Assembly: GCA_001414345.1 (NCBI GenBank)
Contig: LLCB01000150.1
Span: 1 to 64,000, forward strand
Origin: Hymenoscyphus infarciens
Taxonomy: Eukaryota > Ascomycota > Leotiomycetes > Helotiales > Helotiaceae
Direction: 5' to 3'
Length of the DNA stretch: 64,000 nucleotides
Below, one piece after another: positions 11,060 to 23,932 of this stretch. The position numbers were made by a program, and so were the translations under genes. A model generated the notes under the pieces. The model did no database searches, was not told the DNA's origin, and was given only the letters and a program-made list of their open reading frames with translations. How positions within the stretch are numbered: position 1 is the stretch's first letter; every line of letters starts with the position of its first letter.

Positions 11060-12987
11060 TCACCAAGAGAATGCCTCCTCGATGAAGTCGAGGTTGCCAG
11101 CATGTTGTCTGGCTCGGCATGCACTTCGTACATCATCACTGAGAGCTCCGCCACCGCAGACTGTGACGCCCATAGCTCCAACCTGGCTTTCCATCTCAAT
11201 GTCGATGAGGGTCTCGATGTTTGGTCGGCCGGGGAACATTTGGACGGTTGCCGAGGGACTGTGAATCTCCTTGGTTGATCGGGGACGACTGACAAAGAGC
11301 ATGATACGGAGGACATCACGTCTCTTGTCCATAGCGAGGATGGCAGTCATCCAAGGTCGAATCCATTCGAGATGCTCTGGGGACTGGATGATCCATACGA
11401 GAACAATTTTGCGGGCCGCGACAGTCCCATTTGCATATCCGGCGACAAGATCACGTACGTGAGGAACTTGATGAGTTATACCAATACCTCCTGCGAAAAG
11501 CATGACTGTCCCATAGGAGTGCATCATGTGCATACCTCCATATGGTCCCTCGGGATAACATTTTGTGATTAATTTTCCATCTGGAGCTGCCTCTGCCTTC
11601 TTATATAACGTGTTGGTGAATCCAGTGCGTGCTCGAACGACGAATGAGATGGAGGTCTTTTGCATCTCGAGGATGTCTTGACGGTTCATAGCGAGCTTTT
11701 CCGGGTCTAGGCTCTCGGCTTCCTCAGACCACGCGACGGAAAAGGGGTGAGATGTGAAGAGACCAATGGATGGCATGTAGAGATAAGCGTGTTGACCTGG
11801 CTTGAAGGTCCATGGACGAGCCATCTCGACGGTGACTCGGCAGGCATTTCCTGGGAGAGCCTCTACCAATGTCTTGCTTCCCCCATTACCAAAGTTTCTG
11901 TAGAGAAGTTTTACAACGCGCGAGGTCCGCTCAAGCCCCCAGATAGCAACGACACCGTAAAGGAGTTGGAGTTGAGGAACACCTGCAATCTTAAGATGAT
12001 ACCAGACGGCAATGATGACAAGAATAACGGATGCGATGTGAATGTACTTGAAAGTCTCGTAAAAGGCGTGACGAAGAATCGAACTGGCTTGGATCGAGAT
12101 GAAAACGAATACGACCACACCCTACTGACGTTAGCATACTTTTAGAGATATACATGGGTGGCAACGTACGATAAACCCCCACATGATCAAGGGTGACCCA
12201 GTAATAGACGCCCGAACACCAGCCCATCCTTTAGTTGCAACCGTTGCTGCTGTCCATGCTGCTGTGTGAGTAATAGCTTCGAGTACAACGATTCTTCCAA
12301 ACCATCTGTGCAACAGGTTGAAGGTATCAAAGGAAAGATTGAGCCAGTTGATCAAAGGATTGTTGCGGGCTGCCATGATGAAAAGAGGGATCTATGAGTA
12401 GAATATTAGTTATGGACAACCACCCACGTGATATCAATTCCAAGAGTCCATACCATGTTGACAACAGCAAGTATTCCGGTTCTGTTTCTCAATTGTGGGG
12501 CGACCGACGCGAGAGGAGCGCTCCACGAAATGCTGACGACACAGAAAGCGATGTTCGTACCGAAGATTCCTGCCAGGAAGGCCAATTGGAGGCGGGTGGG
12601 CAAAGTTCCTACATTGACTGCTGAAGACAATTGTATTTCGCGATTGTGTCTCTTGGAGAAGACAGGGGCATAGAGGACGTGCTTCTTAATACTGGCAAAT
12701 CGTTTCGATGGTCTGGTGAAATATCCTTGGGTCTCGTTGTTGAGGCATGTCAATGTTCGTACGTATCTCGTTGCCTCGATGGTTACCCTCCAAATCGTCA
12801 TGGCCACTATCAACGCAGATAAGAGGATGAAAATGTAGTTGTAAAAGTCCTGGTTGAGCATGGCAGCCTTCTTCTTCGACGCTGCTGCTGCCGCCGCCGC
12901 CGGTGAAGAAGCTGCTGAGGAGGTTTTGTTCTGGGCGGAGACTACGCTTGCCATGGCCAAAGCCAGTAATCGGAAGCGGGAGGTCAT
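11060..12987 (-). CDS. ferric reductase-like transmembrane oxidoreductase (FRE family)
   Basis: Three exons on the minus strand (12987-12454, 12391-12170, 12121-11060) are separated by introns of 62 and 48 bp (12392-12453, 12122-12169) and keep frame, giving 605 residues, usual for a fungal FRE. The N-terminus has a signal-like segment ending SVVSAQ, then an Ala-rich stretch. Multiple membrane helices follow. The four haem-ligand histidines of the ferric-reductase domain are visible as H206 and H220 (LHRW, THTAAW) and H280 and H294 (YIHIA, WYHLK). An FAD-binding region contains PGQHAYLYMP and HPFSVA. The NADPH-binding region contains GPYGG, GGIGI and a CGGGALSDDVR ending. The protein should pass electrons from NADPH via FAD and haem across the plasma membrane to Fe(III) or Cu(II), supporting high-affinity uptake. 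No permease or multicopper oxidase lies next to it. Simple GATA-type AGATAA sites occur at about 13126 and 13182 upstream of the start, which could fit iron control but are weak. Confidence 0.92.
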
Positions 12988-15900
12988 GATGAAGTCGTAT
13001 CGAATCGTCTGGGGTGAAAATAAGAGTCCAGTTTGGAATGGTATGTCGAGGACGACTGGCGTCTCGAGAGGTGGAGAGAGTGAAAGCCTCTGTTTTTGTC
13101 CAGCAATTTACAGAGAGACGCGTTAGATAATGATCGTGGTGCCCTGCTAAGCAAAGTGTTTGGGTTGGGAATGTCGAAGAGAAGATAATATGCGATGCAA
13201 TATTCCGAGGTTGCGTTTGCTAAGTGTGAGAGAGTGACAGCGGTTAATGCAAAGGTAAATTGCTTCGGCGAATGTCCCTCCTGTGGAAAAAGCTACCAGT
13301 AAAGGAGCGAAAATAGAAATAGAAAGGAAACAGAAAAGTCAAAGGCTCTTCTTCTCTTCGGTGGTGTTGAAGAAGCGACGATCTCTGGAATTCAGGAAAT
13401 GGTAATTGGAATTCTTCGACGGGTGTGGCTCGCCTGTTGATATTAACAAGGAGAACAGCCCCACAATTATTCTTCATTCCCCTGGTGTCCCTCCTTGGTG
13501 CTCCCCTGGGCTCGGGAGTCGCAAGGGCGAGAATCCCTGGCCGTGGGCGGGGGCATTCACTTCCATGCTGTTGCAGCTTGGCCCTTTTCCGCGCGGCACT
13601 TGGCTGCTGTGCAAGCAGATTGGTGGTCACTAGAAATGTTTTGGTGGGCTTCTCCATACCCAGGTGGGCTCGTCATTAGCGTGCCACATAGGCCTGCTTG
13701 GTGCTTCTTGGTCCCTTGCAGTATAATCGTACCCCTTGCAGTTGAAGTCTTGAGGCTTGGGCAGCGGGGTGTACTAGCAGTCTAGCAGTGGTGTGTCGGC
13801 TTGTGGTGGGAGGCTAATTGCTCGGTGATGAAGGCGATGGGTTGGATGCTGGACTTCAGCCTGTCAAATAGAAATCAAACCTGTGACAATTACAAAGCCC
13901 GTGAGATTAGCCTGGCATTACTTGTCCATCCTTCTTCGCTGTACCATGCAGTATAAACCCAGAATTACTTTGAATAGTGCCAATATTACAATACATTCGG
14001 TAATCTTCCTCAGTAAACAAACATACGGTACCCCTTTCGGGGAAAAAGGAGAAATCCATCGTCAGCAGTACGACCTCACCGACGGCGCCCGACCCGAAAA
14101 GCATTGTGGCGGAAAAGGGGGGTTGTTGTCACTTTGTGGCTCAGCCAGTTCAACCTCAACGGTCTGTCGGGTGTCCCTTGAAACGATGATGGCTTGTCAT
14201 GTTCTCTTATTCATCATCCTTCTCGCATGAAATGGACGGTTGGAGAAGGTGCCTTCTGGCAGAGTCGCATCGCAGTTCGCTTGCGTTGTTGGGATGAAGT
14301 CTAAAAGCAAAAGTTTCGCATGGAAGCAAAGGCCGGAGCGTTGGCTAAACCTCGCTCGTCTGATAACTCAACTCAAACCAGCAACAGCTTACGAGTCTGC
14401 GAGCGCGTACTCTCCATTTCCACGCTTTCTGGGGGCAGTTATTTGGTTCATTCGTGCTTGATCTTCGCGCGGTTCTCGTACTTCTACAGCTCCGTACCAA
14501 AACAAAAGTACCAGGTACGGAGTACGCCAAACAATTGTACCCAGGTTTCTCTACCAATGATCCGCTCACTTGTCACGATTGACATTATGGGATGGGATGG
14601 ACCATCACAGATCATCAGTTGCCCCCCTGAATCTTCCAATCGGTAATCGGTAAATCTTGCCTCTACAGTACTGTATCTGCAGCACTCACCGGCACATCCT
14701 TGGGAAAGTTGAAACACCATAATTCTTGCGCCATCGAAAAAAAGACCTGCGAGGCTGCGAGTCTGCGACGCCACCAGCTTCAAGCCTTCAACTGCTTTCT
14801 TATCTGGGTCCTGTTCCTTATCTTGATCATCTTCGCATCGCATCTCACCTGCACGCGACCTTCTTTGCACTTTCGGTGGGAGTGACGACATATCCTCATA
14901 CGCACCCACCAGTCCCACCGGCTCAGAGAGTCAGAGGTGAGAGTGACTCTGCCAACACATTTTAATGAGATGAGCACCTCATGTCCACCCGAAAACCCCC
15001 GAAACCCCCCGAAACCCACCGGCAAGGAAAAGTCAAAACATGCCCAGTTCGGGGGGCCGGTAGTCTCTATAGTCTCTACTCGAGTAGGTAGAGGAGAGGT
15101 GCTAATCGTGGACCCTCACGGTGACGACCATCATCGAGAGAGGCGAGGCCCGAGGCCCTTTGAGTTCCTTTTTTCTGGTCCATCACACGGTTCACGAACT
15201 TCTCGAATCAAGCCGAGCCACAAACTCTCCTTCTTCCTAGACCATCTGACCTCTTGAGCCCAAGATCAGTTCATCTCGGAGTCATTTCCATCAACCTGAC
15301 ATCATTTTCAAGAGTTATCACATCTACGGGGTAAACACCATCCCTTGCCTACCAATGAAACCGCCTCCATTCAAAAACACCTCCACGGTCTAGAGCATTT
15401 CTTTTTCTCCTCCCAAAAAGCCCGAAAGTCACACTTACCGCCTCGAAGTCATTCTGTGTAAACAAAGCCGTCTTGGGTTCAACAAAAACAACTCATTTAA
15501 GCCTCCTCCCTATCTCATAAATTCAAACATGGGGAAATGTAAAATTATTTTCCCGTGCCGTGTCACGGATGATTCAAAATGATTTAACTTTTTAATCTGT
15601 TTCCCCAGTGGTGGAGTACAAGCACTCTATTTGAATCGCTTGCCAATTCCGGCCCATTTCCCTTGTGCGCCGGAAACAATATGAACATTAACCAGCCTCT
15701 CTCGCAAACTACAATACGGCATGGAGTCGTTTGAGTTAGATTCTAGATTTTCACTTCAGAGTCTCAAAATATATTTCCTTTTTCCGCAGTCATAAAATTT
15801 GGCGAATTCTCCAAGTTGGTATCGAAACAAGAAACTCCCCACCCGATGTCCATACAAAAAACCACACTCCTACTCCAAGAAATACCCTATAAAACTCCAA

Positions 15901-16362
15901 AACGTGCCCATTTTCCAATATCTAATCGGTACATTCTAATCCATCTAACGCTCGTTCCGTTTGATGCATCGCGCCGAAATGCTTCTCGCACGTTAAGTTA
16001 TTTCATACACAAAAGCCACGTAAGGAAACTGGACTGGCTTATGCATAACCATCATCCCTATCGCCGAACATTGTCGAAAGAGGCTCAAAATATACCTTGC
16101 GACAATGGCCGTCTCAGCACCCCATAGCCGCCCTGCCGGCGATCAGACACGCACACGCACGCGCCCGAATAAACGGTTCTTTATAGACGGCACATCAAGC
16201 TGTGGGGGACGCTGATTTGCAATGGTGACAAAAGTCTTTCCATGCCCATAGTTCTTGCTACAGTGGACTCGTATGAGATCTCCCTCGCAAGGGGATATCT
16301 TAGACGACAAGGCTCATGTACAAGACGGTTATTGTTGCCCAACTCCATGGCGCCAAGGTGGA
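12988..16362. other. 3.4 kb intergenic region
   Basis: The sequence has normal composition and only short, unsupported frames on both strands. The left part should hold the ferric reductase promoter and leader; the right part the 3' UTR of the 910-residue gene. I see no RNA gene, repeat or transposon end. Confidence 0.4.
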
Positions 16363-19095
16363 TCAAAGACACAATTCATCCTCGCTCTCCGCCTCTAATG
16401 ATGCTCTCCTCCCTATAACGGACTTCCTTCGTTTCGATGTTCGAACTCGTTTGGAGCGACGATCGCTGTTGCTCCGACTATCTGTGACATCGCAGCTCAT
16501 GGGGACAGGTTGCGACGATGATGCAGAAAGAATGCTCAATTCATCATCGCTGTCATCCAAAGTCTGCCATGTTTGACTAGATCGAAGCGCCCGGCCTTCA
16601 AGTTTCGGCGCCCTGTCAGAATATTGGCGTCCACTTTGGGATTTTGTTCTATGTCGCGATGATGAGGCTGAAAAGGAGGTGCTAGGGGTGCAGAATCCAT
16701 CCCCTTTTGGTCCATCTTGACTACTTCTCAATTTTCTTCTCTTGGGGGACGCTTGATTAGGCAGATCATTGGATTCGGGGCTCTCAGAAGTCGACGAGCT
16801 GCTGGAGCATATCGAAGCCTCCGAGAATGTTTCCTCGTCTCCAGGAGTAGAAATTGAGTTGGAGTCCTCAAGATCGCTCATTTCCTCGTCAACAGAATCT
16901 GCAACTTCCGTTGGTTCAGCATCAGCCGAAATTGACTGATCTGGAGAAGACAGAGAAGCTTCAGCAAGCGTAATGCAAGAGGAGGATGGCCGGCCTCTCT
17001 TCTCTCGACCTAGGTGAGTTGTGTATTGGGATACGGTTTTCTCCATTGAACATTTGCTAAATATTTTAGGCTTTTTGAGGTTGTTGATAGGAGTCGCGGT
17101 GATCCATTCCCCAATGCCTTCTTCCCAACGAAACCCTTGTCTTGCATTTCCGGATTCACAAAACGTAGGCTGATGTTGTGGTTGAATGTTCCTTCGGCTG
17201 AACTTCTTCTCTAGACTTGACGCATATTTTATGTGATCTGGTTCAGGGGTTTGATTTGCAAAGGCCATGGCACTATCAACAATAAGCCCTTGAAAAGCAT
17301 CACTATCTTCCAAATCTTCAATGCTCTTCTCCAGCGTCTTGTGTAGAATTTCTAGGTGTTCAAACCCCGAACTTGAGGAGCCACGGCCGCAGCAACGTGC
17401 CACAGAGCATATGAATGCAACAACGTCTTCATATTCCTCGGAACCATCATCGGAGCTATTGAGACGTTCGCGTAGTTGGCCAAGCACAGACCAAACTAGA
17501 GACAATTCTTGTTCAGGGCTTCCAAAGCCTTCAGCAAATAGGTTTGCTACCAGCAATAGAGCGGATTGACCTTCTGAAGGATATGAAGCTTCAAACTGCA
17601 CCAGAGACCCTCGAAAAAGCGTTACGAGAGTTTCGCACCCAAAGACGGATGCCGAATCCTTGGTTTCCATACTAAGAATGAAAATGGACAAAATTGTTGT
17701 GAGTAGACTTGAAAATGTCGATTCGATGGCCTCGAGAATCGGTTCCGTAAAGCCTTTTCCCAAGTAATCCGAGCCCGCTATCAAGGGCAAAGAAATATCA
17801 AGGAAGGTCAAGACACCAGAGTCCATTGGTCCTGGTGAAATTCTTTGAACCACCCCGGTCCAGAGAGACCGGCAATCTTTTGTAACTAGCCATCCGAGTG
17901 GCAACAGACCCTTTGAAAGCAGATTTGCCAGCTGTTGATATTGGAAGGTATAACGACCAGTCTCTCGGGCGAATTTTCTCAGCAACAAAATTGACTGTGG
18001 TATTTGATCGTAAAGTGTTTTGGGTGCTGGAAAGGGTCCAGATGCTAGAAGGGAGGATAATAAAAGCTCCGCTTCCTCGGTGGCGGAGTTTTGAAGGCAG
18101 AGCATTATTAGAATGCTGCAAAACTGAACATCAAGAAGTCCTCCGCGGATTGCATCTGTGAGAACCTTGATGCCATGCGATCGCACAACAACCCGCAAAT
18201 GCTTCCACCCATGACCCGATGTTCCAAAATATTCCAAGTCGTCGTATATCTCTGTTGCTATATCTCGGGTATCGATTGCAGATTTTGTGCCAATCTCCTC
18301 CAAAAAGGCAATTGACGAAGCCTCCTCTTGCACAATGTATTCTGGAACAGCTCTAAGGCACATTGAGAACATAGATCTCGCGCCCTTTCTGCTCTCCTTC
18401 GGTTGGTCATTTGTAGATCTTAGAAGAGTCTCAAGTCCATTGTGCAGGCCCTCGTAAATCGCATAACGGGATGCAGTGGTCGATTGTCGCAAGCTTCGCA
18501 TTGATCCTAAAAGTTGAAGACTCGCTTCTCCTTGACTGGCAAGGCGATTATTCCTCCCTGTCTGGTGCCCTTCTGCCTCATAGTTGGCGATCAAAAAATC
18601 CTCCTCGGTTGGTACTTCCCCCCTTGCTCGAGCCAAAATAGGAGTTGGGACCAGTATTTCCCCAGGTAAAAGTGCCTTCCTCCCACCTGCAGCTGATCCT
18701 GTTCGTGGCGTATTTGGCATAACTCGACTGCCTCTACTTTTCCCTCCTCTATTCGAATATGTACGCTTGAGCTTATTCTTTTTCGGTCCTGTCTTTGTCC
18801 AATCCGCATCGTCGTTTGGGTAGCTTGAGCGCTGTCGACTTGTTTTTGTACCCTTTACCCCGCTTTGGTATGCTCCTTGATTAGCTCCTGAATTAGAGGA
18901 AACCAAGGAGAGTTCCTTTTTGAGAATTGCGACTCGTGAAGTCAAAGCCCGTAGTAAACGATGGCATCTTGCTGTTGTCCATTCCTGCTCCTGCTCGCTC
19001 CCATTACGTTGTTTTGTAGTTATATCACACTCTCTTCGTCGGACTGGTGTAAAGCCATGCAATTGAATGCCAGTATTGTAGTTTTTGGATTCCAT
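16363..19095 (-). CDS. large conserved fungal protein of unknown function (910 residues)
   Basis: An uninterrupted minus-strand frame of 910 codons starts with ATG and has a coherent protein pattern. Residues 1-160 are basic and low-complexity. A helical, repeat-like middle region, about 200-650, looks like an alpha-solenoid. A short conserved-looking motif, RWEEGIGEWITATP, lies near residue 680. The C-terminal 220 residues are rich in Ser, Asp and Glu with basic clusters (SPKRRKL, SKRVRTSKRRKS), consistent with a nuclear protein, and the end is SEDELCL. I have a general impression that similar proteins occur across Pezizomycotina, but I cannot name a family or function. It is divergently arranged with clu1 over about 770 bp, so the two may share a promoter region. 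Confidence 0.85.
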   Translation of the reverse strand: MESKNYNTGIQLHGFTPVRRRECDITTKQRNGSEQEQEWTTARCHRLLRALTSRVAILKKELSLVSSNSGANQGAYQSGVKGTKTSRQRSSYPNDDADWTKTGPKKNKLKRTYSNRGGKSRGSRVMPNTPRTGSAAGGRKALLPGEILVPTPILARARGEVPTEEDFLIANYEAEGHQTGRNNRLASQGEASLQLLGSMRSLRQSTTASRYAIYEGLHNGLETLLRSTNDQPKESRKGARSMFSMCLRAVPEYIVQEEASSIAFLEEIGTKSAIDTRDIATEIYDDLEYFGTSGHGWKHLRVVVRSHGIKVLTDAIRGGLLDVQFCSILIMLCLQNSATEEAELLLSSLLASGPFPAPKTLYDQIPQSILLLRKFARETGRYTFQYQQLANLLSKGLLPLGWLVTKDCRSLWTGVVQRISPGPMDSGVLTFLDISLPLIAGSDYLGKGFTEPILEAIESTFSSLLTTILSIFILSMETKDSASVFGCETLVTLFRGSLVQFEASYPSEGQSALLLVANLFAEGFGSPEQELSLVWSVLGQLRERLNSSDDGSEEYEDVVAFICSVARCCGRGSSSSGFEHLEILHKTLEKSIEDLEDSDAFQGLIVDSAMAFANQTPEPDHIKYASSLEKKFSRRNIQPQHQPTFCESGNARQGFRWEEGIGEWITATPINNLKKPKIFSKCSMEKTVSQYTTHLGREKRGRPSSSCITLAEASLSSPDQSISADAEPTEVADSVDEEMSDLEDSNSISTPGDEETFSEASICSSSSSTSESPESNDLPNQASPKRRKLRSSQDGPKGDGFCTPSTSFSASSSRHRTKSQSGRQYSDRAPKLEGRALRSSQTWQTLDDSDDELSILSASSSQPVPMSCDVTDSRSNSDRRSKRVRTSKRRKSVIGRRASLEAESEDELCL

Positions 19096-19867
19096 GTTGG
19101 ATAATCTATCACTATTTAGCAGTTGTTATGGGGAAATTGGACCAAAACATACCTCTTTGTTGACAATTATTTCTGAGGCTCATAAGCAAAGAATGAAGCA
19201 AAAAGCAAGGTGTGAGATGCTCGGTCTTGCGACCCAAGAAATGCGATAGCGCAATTGAAGATGCAAACGCCCAAAAGTTCTACCAAAACCTTTATATTGT
19301 ATTTGTTGATGTCAATGTTGTTGTTTGGTTTTCGTTGCCCAGGCCTTGGGGAAACCAAGCGCAAAGCGGAGCGAAAAAGCGGCAGTAAATAAAAGCCTCG
19401 GGTATACTTCAAGACCTACAATTGCTATCACTTTGAAGGATACTTCGAGTGAGTCTTCACTCCATTTGGTAACATTTAGAATAATAGCGCATATCTTTTG
19501 GACCGAGAACATCTAGAGATACTAAATGATCTTTAAAAGCGACAGCAAAGAGCTACTCGCTGCCGCTTTTATTGAGGCTGTCGATGCCAAGCCTCACCCC
19601 TGCTCCGGGATTCTTCGGGAAGCCGAACTTTCTTCTGGATTTTTTCTGGAGCTTCTCTACCATGATCCCTACAAGAAGCGATCTTTGCGCGCTCTCCCCA
19701 AAAAACAACTTCAAACCCCTTTCTTCCATTGTAATTCTACGACACTCCTCTTGCCCGAAAATACTCGTTCCTATTTCATTTGATAATTTGTGCCTACTGC
19801 CCATCCTCTCAGTTGACTGTGGTTTGGATTTTCTCCTCTGTATTACCTACACTTTTCCACCGTCAAC
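19096..19867. promoter_or_regulatory. shared divergent promoter region, 910-residue gene / clu1
   Basis: These 772 bp separate two head-to-head genes and must hold both 5' UTRs and core promoters. Pyrimidine-rich tracts just before the clu1 ATG are typical of fungal promoters. No defined operator site could be supported. Confidence 0.55.
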
Positions 19868-22800
19868 ATGGCCGACACAACGGAATCCTCCCCTGGTACG
19901 TCCACCACTGCTACCAGTCTAATCATGTTGTGTAATACTACAGGGAAATACCTGCTAATGCTATTTCTGCCATAGATACCATGCCCAATGGGTCAGAAAT
20001 TGTGCAGAAGGTAGCTGAGGGCGATGCATCTACCAATGACGAAGAAACGGAAGTGGCAGATGGGGGGGATCAGAATAATGAAAGTAGGTGGACTTCTGGA
20101 GATTTATGCCATCAAATGTGTGTGGTTGGGGAGTTTTACGCTAACCTGTTTCTCAAGCCATCTTTCAATTGACGGTCAACCTTCCATATGACCCGAAAGA
20201 AATTCAGATCATGGTATTGCAGCACCAGAATCTGAGCATGAACATCTCTAACTCGCATAGGTATCGAACCAAGAATCGATCCATGACGTACGCCAATCGG
20301 TCATCGAACTCCCCGGTACCTTTCAATACTCCTGCTTCCATCTCGAACACGAAGGAAAAAGAGTCAACGACTTTTTACAGATATCCGAAGTCAGTGGCCT
20401 GACGGAGAAGCCCCAACTCACCTTGGTCCAAGACCCATATACCGAGAAGGAAGCGAGACTGCACGTTGTTAGGATTAGGGAGATCATTGGAGCTGCAGGA
20501 GACCGTACCGATACTCTTACTGGTATCACATCGGGTTCCTCGCTTTTTGACTCTGTCAACACAGGGGCTCAAGCATCCAGCGCAGCAGCTGCATCGGAGG
20601 ACTCTGGAGTTGTGGGATACGATTTCTCTGCACTGGGGTCAATAAACACCCTCGTTCCTCGAGATCAGGAGGCCCCTCCGAAAACTGTGAAATCAATCTC
20701 AGTATCACCCTGGAACCCTCCCCCATATCATCTCCGACAAAAGGGCCACCTCATTTACCTTTTGCTTACAACCAATGAGGGCGAGCAAATCTCCATTACT
20801 TCTCACGTCTCTGGATTTTATGTGAACAAGTGTTCAAACGGCAAATTTGACCCATTTCCTCGGCCCGCCCCAAAAGCAGCGTCTGCGCATTCGCTTTTAA
20901 CATTAATTAGCGAGCTATCTCCGTCATTTGAGACATCTTTCAAATCTCTCCTCGAAGTTTCCAACCTCAGAGAACCTCTAGCTACCTTTCAAATTACAAA
21001 CGCCACACCTTCGAGTCCATGGATTGTACCCAGCACAACCTCACCCCTTGTGACTCACCAATCCGATATCACACGTACCCAAGAGAGCTTCCTTATCTCT
21101 GGAATCGAAAACACCGATACATTGCGTGATTGGAACGAAGAGTTTCAGTCAACGAAAGAATTGCCAAAGGAAAATGTGCACGATCGTGTTTTCCGCGAAC
21201 GTTTGACCTCCAAGCTTTTTGCTGATTATAATGATACTGCTGCAAGAGGTGCTATGCTGGTTGCGCGAGGTGAGGTTGCACCACTAAATCCCACGGAAGA
21301 TAGAGACGCTCAAATCTTCGTGTACAACAATGTCTTCTTCTCATTTGGCGCCGATGGTGTTGGGACCTTTGCATCTGAAGGTGGGGATGAGGCTGCACGA
21401 GTTGCAACTGGCAAGGATGTCATGGGTGTTCGCATGGTCAATCAGTTGGATATTGATGGTCTATTTACCCCTGGTACTGTTGTGGTTGACTACCTAGGAA
21501 AGCGTCTTGTTGGTCAAAGCATTGTTCCAGGGATTTTCAAGCAACGAGACCCAGGAGAGAACCAAATCGACTATGGTGCAGTTGATGGAAAAGATGTTGT
21601 TGCAGACAATGAGCAATTCGCTGCTCCATTCGAGAAATTATCTCAGGCTTTGAAAGTCAAGAAACATGCTGTTTGGGACAAGGATGGAAAGCGCCACGAA
21701 CTGGAGGGTAGCGTTGAAACCAAGGGACTTCTCGGAACTGACGGCCGAAAATATGTACTGGACTTGTACAGAATCACCCCACTCGACATATCATGGATGG
21801 AGGAATTCGGAACTGCAATCGCCAGCCCGGAATCTACCGAGGCTGCAAGCGAAAGCGCGTATCCTCACAGAATGACTGTATTGAGACCCGAGCTCATCGA
21901 AAACTACTGGAAGATCAAGATGCGCGAGTGGGTCAACGCCGAGTTGGCTTCAAGAAGACAAAAAGATGGCTCAGATGAAGTCAAGAAAGTGGAGGACAAA
22001 CCAGCTGAGTCCACAGCCGAAGCGAAGGACCCTACCGCTGAGACCAAGGAAGGAGAAGAGACAGCCGTCGATGTTAAAGCAGCCGACGACAAGGAAAGAA
22101 TTGATGTGGGCGATTTCAAATTCTCCCTGAACCCTGATGCTTTCAGTGGCCAGGTTCCTCAAACCGACGCCGAAAAGGAAGAGATGGAACAGGATGAGCA
22201 AGATGTCAGACAGGCATGCAAGTTCCTACGTGACACTGTCCTTCCTGAACTTATCAACGATCTTAGAGAAGGTGACGTTGGATATCCTATGGACGGTCAA
22301 TCTTTCACACGATTATTACACAAGCGAGGTATCAACGTTAGATATCTTGGCAAGATCGCCCAGCTCGCAGAAGGGAAGAAACTTGAGTCTGTCCGCAATC
22401 TTGCGGTTCAAGAAATGGTATCTCGAGCATTCAAGCACGTTGCTGGCAAATACCTTCGATACTTGCCAATCCCATTGACCGGTTCATGCATCGCCCATCT
22501 GCTCAACTGCCTGCTCGGAACAAGCCTCAATGATAAACCAAAGGCCGACCTTGACGCAAGCCTCGTTTCGTTGTACAAAGAAGCGGACTTGTCATTTGAG
22601 AAGGTCACTCCAGAGACTTTGAAGCAAGAGATTGAGAGCCAAATTCTTCGCCGCTACCAATATACTGTTGAGGCCACATGGTCTTCCAGCATCAAGCACC
22701 TCCAACTTCTCCGAGAGGTTTCCTTGAAACTCGGCTTACAACTTGAGGTGAAGAATTATCGTTTCTCCAGCGAGCAGAAAGTCGTTGAGCAGCCAGCGCC

Positions 22801-23932
22801 TCCAGCTACCAATGGCTCCTTGATGCCAAAAGAAAATGGTGTCAATGGTCACAGCACTAGCAGCAAGAAGAAGAAGAAGCGTGATGCATCTCCAGCAGCC
22901 CCCCCAGCTGTGGTTGTTCCACATACATTTGTCCCAGATGACATTCTCAATGTGGTTCCAATCATTAAAGAGGCATCCCCAAGAAGCTCGCTGGCGGAAG
23001 AGGCGCTTGAAGCCGGTCGTATCTCCATTCTACAAGGTCAAAAGAAGCTTGGTCAAGAGCTGTTACTCGAGTCATTGTCTCTACACGAACAGATCTATGG
23101 CATCATCCACCCCGAGGTTGCCCGGGTCTACAATACATTGTCGATGTTGTACTATCAGCTAGACGAAAAGGAGGCTGCTGTTGAACTCGCTCGCAAGGCC
23201 GTAATTGTTTCCGAGAGAACTCTTGGTGTTGACAATGCTGAGACCCTTCTGAGTTATCTCAATCTTGGGTTGTTTTGCCACGGGCTTGGAGACTCGAAGC
23301 TTGCCCTCAGCTACGTCAAGCACGCTTTGGAGCTTTGGAAGGTTATTTATGGTCCAAACCACCCAGATTCCATCACGACCCTTAACAACGCCGCCGTTAT
23401 GCTCCAACACCTGAAGGCTTACCACCAATCCCGTCTCTGGTTTGAGGCCTCGCTCAATGTCTGTGAGGAAATCTATGGCAAAAACTCCGTCAATGCAGCC
23501 ACACTCCTATTCCAACTTGCTCAAGCTCTTGCACTTGACCAGGAACCAAAGGGGGCCGTCAATCGTATGCGCGAGTCCTACAACATCTTCAAGACCGAAC
23601 TTGGCGCCGAGGATAAGAACACCAAAGAGGCCGAGAGCTGGCTCGAGCAATTGACCCAGAATGCTGTCTCCATCGCCAAGCATGCAAAGGATGTCCAATC
23701 CCGTCGCATCCGTGTTGGCATGAGACCAACTATTGGACAGACTCGTCCTCAACCTCAAGTTGGACAAACCCCCGCAGCCGCATCAGGCCGCGAGCCAACT
23801 AGGCGTCTTGATTCCCGAACCATTGATGAGCTTGTCCGCTTCATCGAGGGTACTGACCAGCAAGCCAAAGCCAAAAAGCGACAGGGCAAAACCAACCCCA
23901 AGCGACGCGGTGGATCTACCGTCCCCGCTTAG
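19868..23932 (+). CDS. clu1: clustered mitochondria protein (CLU/CLUH; Tif31)
   Basis: Four exons (19868-19895, 19976-20083, 20158-20213, 20261-23932) with introns of 80, 74 and 47 bp give 1287 residues, the normal length. The small 5' exons recover the conserved N-terminus: IFQLTVNLPYDP, then NQESIHDVRQSVIELPGTFQ, lacking from the long frame alone. After this comes the DPYTEKEARLHVVRIREIIG segment, a central CLU domain (about 330-590), an eIF3-p135-like region with MVSRAFKHV (about 700-800), a Lys-rich linker (KKKKKR), and TPR repeats at about 960-1130. The protein acts in the cytosol. It binds mRNAs for mitochondrial proteins, prevents mitochondrial clustering, and in yeast associates with eIF3. 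The start is chosen because the splice phases agree through all four exons. It is divergent from the 910-residue gene. Confidence 0.96.
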
